Of a stretch of DNA of 64,000 nucleotides, positions 23,779 to 34,570 are shown in pieces. Under the pieces are notes generated by a model that saw nothing but the letters and a program-made list of their open reading frames with translations, searched no databases and was not told where the DNA came from. Both the position numbers and the translations under genes were made by a program. Source of the DNA: Glebionis coronaria (Eukaryota > Streptophyta > Magnoliopsida > Asterales > Asteraceae); the NCBI GenBank assembly GCA_025667525.1, contig CM046881.1, forward strand, positions 32,658,665-32,722,664, in the 5' to 3' direction. Each line of letters begins with the position of its first letter. Positions within the stretch are counted from its first letter, which is position 1.

Positions 23779-24672
23779 CTAGAAGTCCTCATCGTTGTCG
23801 AGGTCTTCTTCACAAGTACGTGGAACATCGAATTCTTCCAACGTAAAACCACCACCTTCAAAAGGAGTGAAGGTTGGTGTCGAATTATCAAGAATTGGAT
23901 CTAACATAGTGGGATTGCCACTAGTTTCTTCATCACCAAACCCTAAAACTTCTTGTGAAAATTCCTCGCAAACCATGTCGATCATGTCAATGAGGTTTAT
24001 GGTAGCAACGGAATAAACATGAGAAAGTTGAGAATTTTGAGTTGCGTTTATAACAAGTTCCTCGTCGTTGAAACGTAAGGTGATCTTTCTAGCATGCACA
24101 TCAATTAAAGCCATAGACGTATCTAAAAACGAACGACCTAAAATAAGAGGGACTTGAGGATCCGTGGGGATATCAACAACGATAAAGTCTACGGGATAGT
24201 AGAACTTCCCCACTTTCACAAAAACATCTTCCGCCAAACCACATGCGAGAATCGTGGAATGGTCGGCCAACTCAATAGACATTCGTGAAGGAGTAAGATT
24301 AGGAAGATTGAGCGACTTGTAGATTGCAAGTGGCATCAAGTTAATGCTAGCACCAAGATCGGCCAAGGCATAGCATTCTTCCATATCTTGAATTGCACAA
24401 GGGATCAAAAATTTACCGGGATCACCGACTTTTTGAGGTATGCGATTAAGATAAACCGACGAACAACTAGACATTTGGTGTAATTTCTCCTTGTTGTTCA
24501 ACATACTCTTAAAGTTAGCGGCAAATCGAGGCATCATGACCAAAGCATCGGCGAAACTCACATTAAAGTGCAAATCACGAAACATTTTCATAAAAATCTC
24601 AAATTGGTAATTGTCGTGCTCTTGTCGTTTCTCCTTCCTAAGTCTCGATGGGTAAGGCAAGGGTGGTGTGGG
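23779..24672 (-). pseudogene. Athila aspartic protease
   Basis: Processes the polyprotein. The active-site motif is ALADLGASINLMP near residue 100 from the Met at 24660; DLG instead of DTG is usual for Athila. The second conserved block is VPLILGRSFLDT. It is in frame with gag but separated from it by a TAA at 24673-24675 in a proline-rich stretch, and it ends at TAG 23779-23781. Either one is a readthrough signal or, more simply, both are nonsense mutations. Confidence 0.85.
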
Positions 24673-26514
24673 TTAGGGCATAGGCATAGCCTTTGGAATC
24701 TCGGGTTCCAATATGGGTGATGGGTCAACCGTAGGTGTGGCATGAGCGGTACTTTGTGGGCTTGAAATATGCTCCTTTTCGACCACCACCTCGGGTTCTT
24801 CCTCAATTTCCTCCACCGTTGGAGTAATTGGTTGAGGAGTCGGTTCTTTAAGTGTCTTACCACTTCGTGTGGTAATCACTTTCATCTCTCCCTTCGGGTT
24901 TGACACGGTGTTACTAGGTAGACCACTCGAAGTAGAGGCTTTGTTTCCCATGACGGCTTCTAATATGGCATTAAGCTTAGCATCAAAACTATTAAACTTC
25001 AAATCTTGACTAGCGGCTTTTTGGTCAATTCTTTGTTCAAGCCTAGCATGACTTTGCTCTATCTTGTTGTTTTGACCTCGAATTTGGTTAGCAAAATCAT
25101 TTTTCAATTCATTCCTCATGCTAAAATTTTCTTTAACAAAATTAGCTAACTCCTTGGTGTTCTTAGCCGTGTCCCTAGCTTGATTAGCCAATTGCTCTTG
25201 AATGTTTTCCAAAATCTTATCATTTGCCGTGGCGTAATTCACAAAGTCCATTGGAAGTTCTTTAGTGTAAACATTTTGAAGACCTTGACTCGTGTTTTGA
25301 AAATTACGGTTTTGGTTTTGGTTTTGCAATTGGATACTACTACTCCCTTGATTCCCATAGTTGTTATTACCCTTGTAATTGTTCTTTTGATTGCTTTGGT
25401 AACCAACTTGATTGTTTCGATAATTGTTAGCATTTTGATTTGGTGGAAAACCCGGTGGAGTCAATTGATTAGTGCGAGGAACTTGACCGTTTTGGTTAAA
25501 AGTTCCCGCGGCCGCGAAGGCACTCGAAGTGTTACCACCGTTGGTAATGCACTCGGAATAATCGTGAGCTCCACCACAATACATACAAGAAACCTCAACC
25601 GCTTTAATCGTAGCAGGAGCGGGTTGTTCACCAACTTTAAACTCAATTAACAATCCTTTCAATTTATCAAAAATCTTATTTTCCAAACTAGCCTCGATTT
25701 GACAAGCATCAATGTTATGTGACAAACTAGGTGAAGACGAAGACGAAGTCTTACGAACACTCGACGTGCTACGAGGACTATACACCTTAGACCTATTCTC
25801 AATGATTAACAATGCTTCCTCGACCGGTTTACACAAAAAATTACCACCCGCGGCGGCATTAAGATAATCACGCTCATGATCGTTCAAGCCATTGTAAAAC
25901 GTGTCAATTTCATGCAAGTCGGAAAAACCATGATGAGGACATTCGTGCAACATTTCCTTAAATCTATTCCAAGCCGTTGAAAAACTCTCATTATACTCTT
26001 GTGAAAACTTTGAAATCTCGTTTTTCAAGTGCGTAGTCTTAGAGGGCGGAAAAAATTGGTTCACGAATTTTGAAACGAGATCCTTCCACGTCAATATAGA
26101 ATTGGGTGGCTCTTTCTCTAACCAAATTTTTGCGGGCCCCGCTAAGGAATACGGAAAAAGCATCATCTTAATCGAGTCGTTTGAGACGTCCTTAAACTTG
26201 CACGTAGCGGTGAGACGATTAAATTGGCGAATGTGGTTATGAGGGTTGTCCTTTTCGTCACCTCGAAACTTGTTGTTTTGAATCATGGACAATAAACCCG
26301 TCTTAACCTCAAAATTCTCCGCAAGGATAGCGGGAATCACAATCGCTTCTCCATAACCCTCGGTGGGTGCTTGAAGCAACTCCATCATAGTTCGATTAGC
26401 CATGGGTGCTTCTTTCACTATAATGGGTTCCTCAATAGGAGACTCCTCACTAGAAGGAGTGTTGGATTTGTTTCTTCGTTTACGAGCACGTCTTGCTTTA
26501 GAGCGAGTTTGCAT
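24673..26514 (-). CDS. gag: Athila gag
   Basis: Structural capsid protein that packages element RNA in cytoplasmic particles. I choose the ATG at 26514 (MQTRSKARRARK); the frame opens ten codons earlier at 26544. The retrotransposon gag core lies near residues 70-260 (WLEKEPPNSILTWKDLVSKF, STAWNRFKEML, YNGLNDHERDYL). An Athila-style zinc knuckle CMYCGGAHDYSEC is near residue 307, followed by an Asn/Gln-rich stretch and a coiled-coil-like region near 440-530. It ends MPMP then TAA, with the protease frame continuing after the stop. The gag frame itself is intact. Confidence 0.9.
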   Translation of the reverse strand: MQTRSKARRARKRRNKSNTPSSEESPIEEPIIVKEAPMANRTMMELLQAPTEGYGEAIVIPAILAENFEVKTGLLSMIQNNKFRGDEKDNPHNHIRQFNRLTATCKFKDVSNDSIKMMLFPYSLAGPAKIWLEKEPPNSILTWKDLVSKFVNQFFPPSKTTHLKNEISKFSQEYNESFSTAWNRFKEMLHECPHHGFSDLHEIDTFYNGLNDHERDYLNAAAGGNFLCKPVEEALLIIENRSKVYSPRSTSSVRKTSSSSSPSLSHNIDACQIEASLENKIFDKLKGLLIEFKVGEQPAPATIKAVEVSCMYCGGAHDYSECITNGGNTSSAFAAAGTFNQNGQVPRTNQLTPPGFPPNQNANNYRNNQVGYQSNQKNNYKGNNNYGNQGSSSIQLQNQNQNRNFQNTSQGLQNVYTKELPMDFVNYATANDKILENIQEQLANQARDTAKNTKELANFVKENFSMRNELKNDFANQIRGQNNKIEQSHARLEQRIDQKAASQDLKFNSFDAKLNAILEAVMGNKASTSSGLPSNTVSNPKGEMKVITTRSGKTLKEPTPQPITPTVEEIEEEPEVVVEKEHISSPQSTAHATPTVDPSPILEPEIPKAMPMP

Positions 26515-27238
26515 AAACGTCACGTACAACGAGAAGGCGAGCAAAGAAGATTCTTTTTGGTGTTTTTACTTTTTCAATTTTTTTGTGGTTTTTGATTGTT
26601 TTTACTTTTTTTGGATTTTTGGAATGTATTAGTAGACACAAATCTACAAATCTCCTCCTTAATCAAATCTCTCGATTAAAGAAGCCTCAAGGAATGAAAA
26701 CGATCACGTGAAGTGAACGCCTTCGATGACTTTAGATCGATGGTGGAACACCAAATCGTTCAAGAGGGTTTAATCAATAGAAACCAAGAAAATATATATG
26801 ATACTTAAGTAATACTTTGGGCGGCAAAACCCTCGATTAGCTTTCAATCTCAAAATACGCACAAGCAAGCGGAGGAAACGAGGCGGCGCGAAGCACTTAA
26901 GAGCCTTTTTCCATTAGGTCGTGAAATACAACCGCCTTATACCCACCTTATAGTTTGTATTTCTCAAAATCGAGCTTCACGAAAGTATTTATCTATTTTT
27001 GCCTTTTTCTTTGGTTTGAGATTCGAATACAATGATTGGGTAATGACCTCCCAAGTCAAGGTTGTGATTGCTCACGTATTTGGAGTACTTGTGAATTTAT
27101 TGTTCTACGTATACAATATAGTAATAATATTCACAAAAAACGAAAAACGATAATACGTATTAGTAGAGTGCTACTAATACAATTACTTTTATGGCTATAT
27201 ATAAAAACAACAATGGTTCAACCAAAACACAACACGCC
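26515..27238 (-). other. Athila leader
   Basis: About 720 bp between PBS and gag. AT-rich; no ORF or structured RNA that I can support. Confidence 0.6.
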
Positions 27239-27256
27239 TCCCCGGCAGCGGCGCCA
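27239..27256 (-). other. Athila primer-binding site (Asp tRNA type)
   Basis: The minus strand reads TGGCGCCGCTGCCGGGGA, the Athila-type complement of a plant Asp tRNA 3' end, three bases inside the 5' LTR. Confidence 0.92.
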
Positions 27257-27259
27257 AAA

Positions 27260-30200
27260 TGATGTTGTAGTTTTTGTACACCTTTAGGAAAAGGATGCAC
27301 AAAGTAGGGCAAGTGTGCACGACGATTTAGGAAAACCGTGTGTGAATGACCCTAAGTGAGTTCGTTCTCGAGGAGGCAAGTGCGTTGTGTTAAGAGTTGA
27401 TATTGATTTGTGATTATATGATTGAGAAAGAAATGGGATTGAGAAAGAAATACGGTTACGAAAACGAATTAAACTATGACGAAAAAGGCGAAAACGTAAA
27501 ACCGTAAATAGTGCCAAAATTAAAATTTTAACCTAAAAATTCCTAAAAATTACTAAAAACCCCCAATAATATTCTAAGAGTTTACAAAAAATCCAAACTT
27601 GCTAAAACCTGTTAATTAATTAAATAATGACTTTTTAATGCTAATTAAAGCCCTAAAAATCACTTTTAATTATTAAAAAGCCCTAAACAAGATCTAATAG
27701 TTTGTAAACCTCAAAAATATCCTAATTAAGCTAAAAACTATTTTTAAAAATTTTAAAACCAAATTAAACTATTTTTCTATTTTTAAATTACTAAAAACTA
27801 TTTTAAAACTAAATTAATTATAAAAAATAATAAAATAATGCTAAAAATAATCTACCAATTTTAAAAATCCTAAATAACTCTAATGAACAGTAGAAAAATG
27901 AAAAAGATTGAAAATTGATAAATTTTTCACTAAAAGACAAAACTAGTTTAAAATAAAACCCTAATTAACTTAAATTAATTCTAAAAATTAACTGAAAGAT
28001 GAACAGTAAAAACTTTTTTAACTAAAAATCTCAAAATATTTTTCTTAATCTATAAAAAATGTTAAACTGAAAAATAAGTAATTTTGGCACTAAATACCAA
28101 AAACAGATTAATTAAAAGTATTTAAAATAGCAATTAAACCTAAAAAATAGCTAATGAACAGTAATAAAAATTCTAATTAAACTAAAAAATCAGAAATAAA
28201 ATTAGAAAAATAACAAAACTTGTTTGAAACCCTAATTCCAATTTTTGAGCACTAAAGACAAAAAATCAGGAATGTGATAGTGACATGTGACTTGTTTCTG
28301 TCTTTTAGCTTGGCAGTACTAACTTGTATACTAGCAGTGGGAAATTGGTTCCTACTGGTAGTGTAAAAAAATGGTCAGGAGACCTTGAGAGCTTAGGAAA
28401 GCTTTTGGATTGGGTTCTTTTGGAACAAAAGGCACCCCTATACTCAGTTGAGTATAGGGAGTCAATCTATGCAAGAAAACACACAAGCACAATGCAAATA
28501 TCACATACAAATAGCTCTAAATAGTTACTGTATATCAGAAAAAGGGGCTTGGGTTGTTTGCTGATCTATTTGGCCAAATAATGAATTTAATTCCCACAAA
28601 ACTTGAAGTTAAGCATGCACAATCAATGAAATAATGCTCAGTCCCCTAGATTACCTGTTTGGCTAGCTACTAACAAGATATGAAGGAAAAAAATCATACT
28701 GAAACAAACAGACAAGGCTTTACTGAATTTTGACTGTTTAATACCAAAGTTACAAAAGCAAATCCTATCAAACCTTACCAAACCTGAAACTAACACTTGA
28801 TTACAACTACCAATAGCTACCAAAATGTGTTAGGACTATTTCCAGGCCAATTAGTCCTCAAAAACTTAACCTAAAAAGCAGATCCAAACACCCCTTAATA
28901 ACTGATAACCAAATATTAACATACCAATTGCTATCAAAACTACTTGAAACTGAATCTATATAAGTAAATCCTACTCAATATTAACCAAGAAGCATAAAGA
29001 ACACCATGAGCAAGCATAAAGTAAGTCCACACACCAATTCTCATACAGCTCACATAAACTTCAAATTTTTAACTAAAATGCAAGGTTCAAACCGTTTTAC
29101 CTTGAAGGACCTACTTCCAGGCCCCTCTATGGCAAGCTGATGCCATCTCCTTTTAGCACAAAAAGAACTTATGAGCTTATAGAAGAAGCTGTTGTAGAGA
29201 GTGATGGTGTTGGATCAAAATCCAACACCCAATATGTCTTCTTAGGGATTTCCTGCCAAGAGAAATAAGCCAAGGAAAAAAAAGAGTGAAAGAAATGTGT
29301 AATCCACAAGCCTTTGAGCTAAGCTTATTGATTAAGCTAGCCCAAGAAGCTTATGCAATATAGAATAAACAGAAACCAAACAAGGTCAAGAAAACCTTTT
29401 TAAAACTACTTTTTTTTTATCTTTGAAACTAAAGAACTTGATAAAATTTTGACCACAAACTGGAATCACATCACACTCCACTATCACTTCATGTGATAGT
29501 GAAATCCAATATATGAAAACACCCTTTTCCAAAAATCCGTAATACAAATTTATGATGAACCTTAAACTGATTTTGCATAAAAAGTAAATATTTTAAACTA
29601 CTTAAACAATAAAAGAGGAACTCAGAATTGCACTATAAAATTTTCACTTTCATTAAATAAAAGAAAATAGTACAAAAATCTGGAACCAACCAATACAAGT
29701 CACAAACCGACTTGTATTTATACTAGGAAATAGAAAATACTAGAAGATGATTAAAATAATACAAGGGAAGCAAAACCCTAAACCCTAAGCTACTGAAAAT
29801 CCAAATATGCCCTTGTGGATTCTTGGTCAAATTTGCCATGTGATGTTCCAGCTGTTGATAGTTGATCTTGGCCATTCATTTGAGCTTAGGGAGCACGCAG
29901 TTGGTCTCAAACGTTGATTTTGTCTCCTTGTTGGGGTTGGGAAGAAAGTGACATGAGCAGGGGAGGGGCCTACTGACCACATGGGATGGTCTGGTAAGGG
30001 AGTATGTGTGGGGATTGGTTTATTGTTTGGTTAATTATCAATCTGCATAGTTATAGGAGAAACCCCTTTGTTTTGTGGATATTAGGAATTAGGGTTTAAG
30101 GACTATGAAGATGGTTAACAGTGGTGATTAATCTTCTTTCATTTTTAAAAACATGTTTACCACCAAAATCCATTATCTGATTAAGAAATTCGTTAGTTTT

Positions 30201-30933
30201 GATAGTGGATAGTGATGTGGGAAAAAGGAGGAGTATGATTGGTTAATGAGGGAAGTGGGGTGACGTGTAGGCTTTTGGTTGGTGGGGAAAGTTGTGATGT
30301 CTTGGCACAAATGGCCCCCCATGTCCCATTCACTTGCTACTTTGATCAAAACAGCTCAAAACTTTCTTTTTCCTTTATACAAGTTTGGGCAACTTGCTGA
30401 AATTGGCACAAGGGTTTTTCAAAGTTTATACAAAGGACTAAACTTGCAATTTCTTCAATCTTCAAGGGCTTATCATGAAATGTCTTCATTCTTCAAGGTG
30501 TTGACTTGTTTGTTGACTTCTTGGAGGACCAATATTGACAATTTAGTTTTGTAGAGGGACTAAATTTGTCAATTCTTCAAAGTTAAGGGTCCTTTTTGTA
30601 ATTTTGACAAACTTTAGGGACCAAACTTGTAATTATGAAGATACAAGGGTATAAAGTGTCAATTCTTCAAACTTGGAGGACCAATCTTCATAATTCTTCA
30701 AATCTTCAAGGGTTTTCTTTGGAAAATTCTTCATTAGGGCTTGGTTCATTGTGCGGCTTCGTTTCCCGTGTTCGTTTTTGCATGATTCTTGTGATCTTTT
30801 GTCATTTTCTCAATATCCGTACCTAAAATACACAAGCAACAAACACAAGCATATATTTGGGTATTTTGATGATATTTAATGCATTTTAAGCCCAATTTGG
30901 ACGATGAGACTATGTATAAAAGCAGTCTCATCA
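27260..30933 (-). repeat. Athila 5' LTR
   Basis: The same 3,674-bp LTR as at 15285-18958, with TGATG/CATCA ends. It begins three bases from the PBS, which identifies it as the 5' LTR of a minus-strand element. Confidence 0.95.
30903..30932. repeat. Hairpin at Athila LTR edge (right copy)
   Basis: Arms GATGAGACT and AGTCTCATC with a loop containing TATAAAAG, at the outer end of the element. Confidence 0.9.
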
Positions 30934-30938
30934 GTACT
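30934..30938. repeat. Target-site duplication GTACT, right copy
   Basis: Matches 15280-15284 and defines the Athila insertion precisely. Confidence 0.95.
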
Positions 30939-31446
30939 TCACTGCACTATATCAAGTGGAGGAACGAATTCTATATTAACTGCAAGTGTCTGTGGTTGCT
31001 GCTTCACAACACTTCCAATTAAAGTCGTTATAGCTAGGTCTGGCGAACTAGCGTTGGACATAGAATCAAGAAGCGATATTCACACATGCACAACTTGTTT
31101 GCATCTCAAGTCTAAGGATGACCTAATCCTCACCATATATATTCAAATTTACTCATGACAACGGATCCAAAAGTAAACATTTGAAAGTTCGGGGTGTCCA
31201 ATATTCATATCAATGAATAACATATGAGTTTGGTTGGAACCGTCCACCATATATACTAGTATATTACCAATACTCATATTTGCCTTAATGTAGACAATAT
31301 TCCTATATTGTTTAACCGACAATGGACATGTTTAGAATAATTAAATATTCAAGGATTTAAACATACAAATATAAGACAACAATAATTATATGAAGATAAC
31401 AAACATCAAATATCTTTATTCATCAGAAAGTAATAATTATCTTACA
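30939..31446 (-). mobile_element. Angela-type 3' LTR remnant, right part
   Basis: Non-coding DNA following, in minus orientation, the Copia pol end. A plausible LTR start is TGTAAGATAATT at 31446, preceded by the purine-rich GGATAATTGGGAT. Athila interrupts it at 30938, and the continuation is at 15279. Confidence 0.5.
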
Positions 31447-32186
31447 ATCCCAATTATCCAAATACTAAAATAACACAGATTACATGAGACTATTAGCTGG
31501 AAGCAAACCAATTCCATTAGTTAATATGGAATGCTTTTTGAGGTCTAACACCTTTGTGAAGGGGTCAGCTAAACTGTCGTCTGTGTGAACTTTCTACAGA
31601 ATAACATCACGCAGTTCAATAACTTCCTTGAGGTAGTAAACTTTGGAACGTTAATGTTTCGTACCTTTAGTGATTCCTGGTTCATTAGCTATAGTAATGG
31701 CTCCGGTATTGTCACAATACATCGTCATAGGTTCATTATTTGTGGGAACAACACCAAGCCCATAAATAAACTTCCTAATCCAAACTGCCTCTTTAGCAGC
31801 CTCCGAAGTAGCAATATACTCAGCCTCTGTAGATGAGTTTGCATGGATGGTCTGCTTTGCACTTTTCCAGCTAAAAACACCTCTATTCAACATGAAAACA
31901 TATCCGGTCTGAGACTTCGTGTCGTCAGCATCCGTAAGATATCCATCATCAGTGTAGCAAGCAACCCTGAGCTCTCTTTTCATATCTCCTCCATAAACAA
32001 GAAACATGTCTTTGGTATGCCTAAAATACCTCAGAATGTTTTTAACAGCAGTCCAGTGAGTTTCACCAGGATTTTGCTGAAATCGGCTTGTCATGTTCTG
32101 AGAGAACGCAACATCTGGTCTTGTACATCTAACAGCATACATGATTGATCCTATTGTTGAAGCATAAGGAACTTTCTACATGCGTC
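31447..32186 (-). pseudogene. Angela-type Copia RNase H and pol end
   Basis: RNase H of a Ty1/Copia polyprotein. The open part at 31651-32142 carries MYAVRCTRPDVAFSQ, KNILRYFRHTKDMFLVYGG, the catalytic region SSTEAEYIA and YCDNTGAITIA. The style matches the Angela branch. The tail (down to about 31480) is recognisable across stops and a frameshift. An in-frame TAG sits near 32175 between the reverse transcriptase end and this part. Confidence 0.85.
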
Positions 32187-33494
32187 TCACCTCATCAGGT
32201 GTATATGCTCCTTGATCCTTAGATAATTTTGATTTAGTTTGCATGGGAAAAAATCACGTTTGGAATTATCCATGTTATACTTCTTCAAAATCTTATCTAT
32301 GTAAGCACTTTGACATAAACCAATTAACCGTCTAGGTCTATCACGTATAATCTTGACTCCAAGGATATACGTAGCATCTCCCAAATCCTTCATGGAAAAA
32401 CACCTTCCAAGGTAAGCTTTTACACTTTGCAACATTGGAATGTCTTTTCCCATCAACAGTATGTCATCAACATATAGGACAAGGAACACTACGCTACTCC
32501 CACTATCTTTGATATATACACATGGCTCATCAGGATTTTGATTGAAACCAAAGTTCTTGATTTCATCATCAAATCTCTTATTCCATTGCCTTGATGCTTG
32601 CTTAAGTCCATAAATGGATCTTTGAAGCTTGCATACACGGTTTGGATACTTTGGATTGACAAAACCTTCAGGTTTCTTCATATAGACTTCTTCGTAAAGT
32701 AGTCCATTGAGGAAAGCGGTTTTAACATCCATTTGCCAAATCTCATAGTCATAGAACACGGCTATGTCTAAGAGAATCCTTATAGCTTTGATATCTGCAA
32801 TAGGAGATAAGGTCTCTTCATAATCAACCCCGTAGGTTTGAGTGAAGCCCCTCGCTACATATCGAGCTTTAAAGGTGTGTACATTGCCATCCATGTTGGT
32901 CTTCTTCTTGTACAACCATTTACCACTGACGGTTCTAGCGTTTGGAGGTAGGTCAACTAAGATCCAGACATCATTGTCTTTCATGGATTGCATCTCCACA
33001 TTCATAGCTTCTAGCCATTTTTTAGATTCATGATCTGCTAATGCAGCCTTGTAGTTAGTGGGTTCATTATGATCCCCTAACTCTTGTTCCTCAGCGTTAA
33101 TGTATAAACACATACGGTCAGGAGCACGCTTAGTCCTTGTAGACTTTCGAATGGGAGCTATATCACTTATATGTTCATCAATTTCTTGATCATCCTCTTC
33201 ATGATTGCTAGTGTTTTCAGAAGGATGTATATCTTCATCTTGAATTACTTCAAGATCTTCTATACTCCCACTTGCTTTTTGATTCATAATATTGCTCTCT
33301 AGGAATTCAGCATTACGAGCAACAATAACTTTGTTCTCGGGTTGGTAGTAGAAGGAGTAACCCATCGTTTCCTTTGGGTATCCTACAAAGATAAACTTAA
33401 CAGATCGGGTCTCAAGTTTGTCCGGTTTGATAAGCGTGTCACGCTTAACAAGAGCCTCACATCCCCAGACCTTTAAGTAAGACAACTTAGGGGC
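32187..33494 (-). pseudogene. Angela-type Copia integrase tail and reverse transcriptase
   Basis: The open frame from 33485 begins with the post-integrase segment SYLKVWGCEALVKRDTL, then an acidic linker, then reverse transcriptase (WLEAMNVEMQSM, QMDVKTAFLNG, KLQRSIYGLKQASRQWN and the catalytic YVDD near residue 335). A frameshift near 32245 ends the frame early. It is in frame with the integrase block to its right, separated only by TAA at 33495-33497. Confidence 0.88.
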
Positions 33495-34125
33495 TTACCC
33501 ATACCATACTTCGTATGGAGTCTTTTCAACCTTCTTAGTTGGAACCATATTGAGTATGCGCGCAACAGACTCAAGAGCATAATCCCAAAAGGATTTTGGA
33601 AGAGTTGTTTGGGACATCATGGAACGAACCATATCAAGTAGGGTTCTATTTCTCCTCTCAGACACACCATTATGTTGTGGTGTATATGGAGGAGTTCTTT
33701 GGGATACTATTCCATGTTTTTTAAGATGCTCCAAAAATTCATAACTCATAAATTCACCCCCACGATCCGAACGTAGTGCCTTTATGGTTTTACCGAGTTG
33801 ATTTTCTACTTCCTTTTGAAACACCTTAAATGTTTCAAACACTTCATGTTTATGCTTTAGCAAGTAAACATAACCATAACGACACAAGTCGTCAGTGAAA
33901 GTGACGAAGTAACTTGCACCTTGTCTTGACACTATTCTAAATGGGCCGCATACATCGGTGTGTATGAGTCCAAGTAGATCTTTAGCCCTCTCCACTTGAT
34001 GTGAATAAGGTTTACGTGCCATCTTACCAGATAAACATGAAACACACTTGTCAAAGGAATTATCATCATTTGAATTAAGCAATCCATCAGATTGTAATTG
34101 CTTAATGCTTTAGTAAGTAAACTTG
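33495..34125 (-). pseudogene. Angela-type Copia integrase, 5'-truncated
   Basis: Integrase core with catalytic residues in LIHTDVCGPF, LRSDRGGEF and NGVSERRNRTL and the zinc-binding CVSCLSGK. The block begins abruptly near 34125, in the region before the zinc-binding cysteines; everything N-terminal (gag, protease) is missing and SIRE LTR sequence follows. It ends at a single in-frame TAA, after which the frame continues. Confidence 0.85.
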
Positions 34126-34129
34126 AAGG

Positions 34130-34289
34130 GGTTTGCTGAACGTCCTTCAGCTTCAAAGTCTTCAGTAGGAACTTTGTTCCTCTGGTCATCCTTCAGCAGA
34201 CTGGCCTTACTGCTGAGCATGAAACACTTCGGGGGATTTTATATTCAAATTCTAGAGTTGTTTCAGGGTCAATAAATGCTGACCCAACA
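34130..34289 (-). repeat. SIRE 3' LTR, truncated
   Basis: The minus strand starts TGTTGGGTCAGCATTTATTG at 34289 after the polypurine tract. Angela integrase sequence takes over at about 34115-34140, so only about 160 bp of LTR is present. Confidence 0.65.
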
Positions 34290-34303
34290 ATCTCCCCTTA
34301 TTT
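34290..34303 (-). other. SIRE polypurine tract
   Basis: The minus strand reads AAATAAGGGGAGAT immediately before the LTR start; it primes plus-strand DNA synthesis. Confidence 0.75.
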
Positions 34304-34570
34304 GGCTATACAAATAGCCTAAGTCTAATGTCAGTAGTAAGTGAGCATAACAACTTCTTCTTACTTGCACTGAACAATATTAAACTTAAAAACATCAGAT
34401 AATCATTTATTGAAACATTACAAGTTACAACATAAAACAATACAAATGATTATTCAATTTTCCTTAGGCCTAAGTTCTTCAATTATGGGAGCCTGAATTG
34501 ATGGATCTGAGTTTCTGTTGTCCAGTATAGCAAGCAAGCACATGCTGAAGGTTTTAGCAGCATCAGTACG
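34304..34570 (-). other. SIRE 3' untranslated spacer
   Basis: A short non-coding stretch between the stop of the 3' ORF and the polypurine tract. Nothing else seen. Confidence 0.5.

Larger units (their letters stand above)
15285..30933 (-). mobile_element. Complete Athila-type Ty3 retrotransposon
   Basis: A 15,649-bp element in minus orientation, flanked by GTACT duplications. It has two LTRs of equal length (3,674 bp), an Asp-tRNA type PBS and, in order, gag, protease, reverse transcriptase, RNase H and integrase, then 1.8 kb of non-coding DNA with several polypurine tracts. The DLGAS protease, FMDD reverse transcriptase and the CX2CX3HX4C knuckle fit the Athila lineage. No envelope-like ORF remains. 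By eye I count roughly 45-50 differences between the LTRs, about 1-1.5%, so insertion is fairly recent, yet pol carries in-frame stops and two frameshifts. Confidence 0.95.

Noticed and set aside
30904..31158. Plus-strand 84-codon ORF at the Athila/Angela junction
   Set aside because: It crosses the insertion boundary and lies in LTR DNA.
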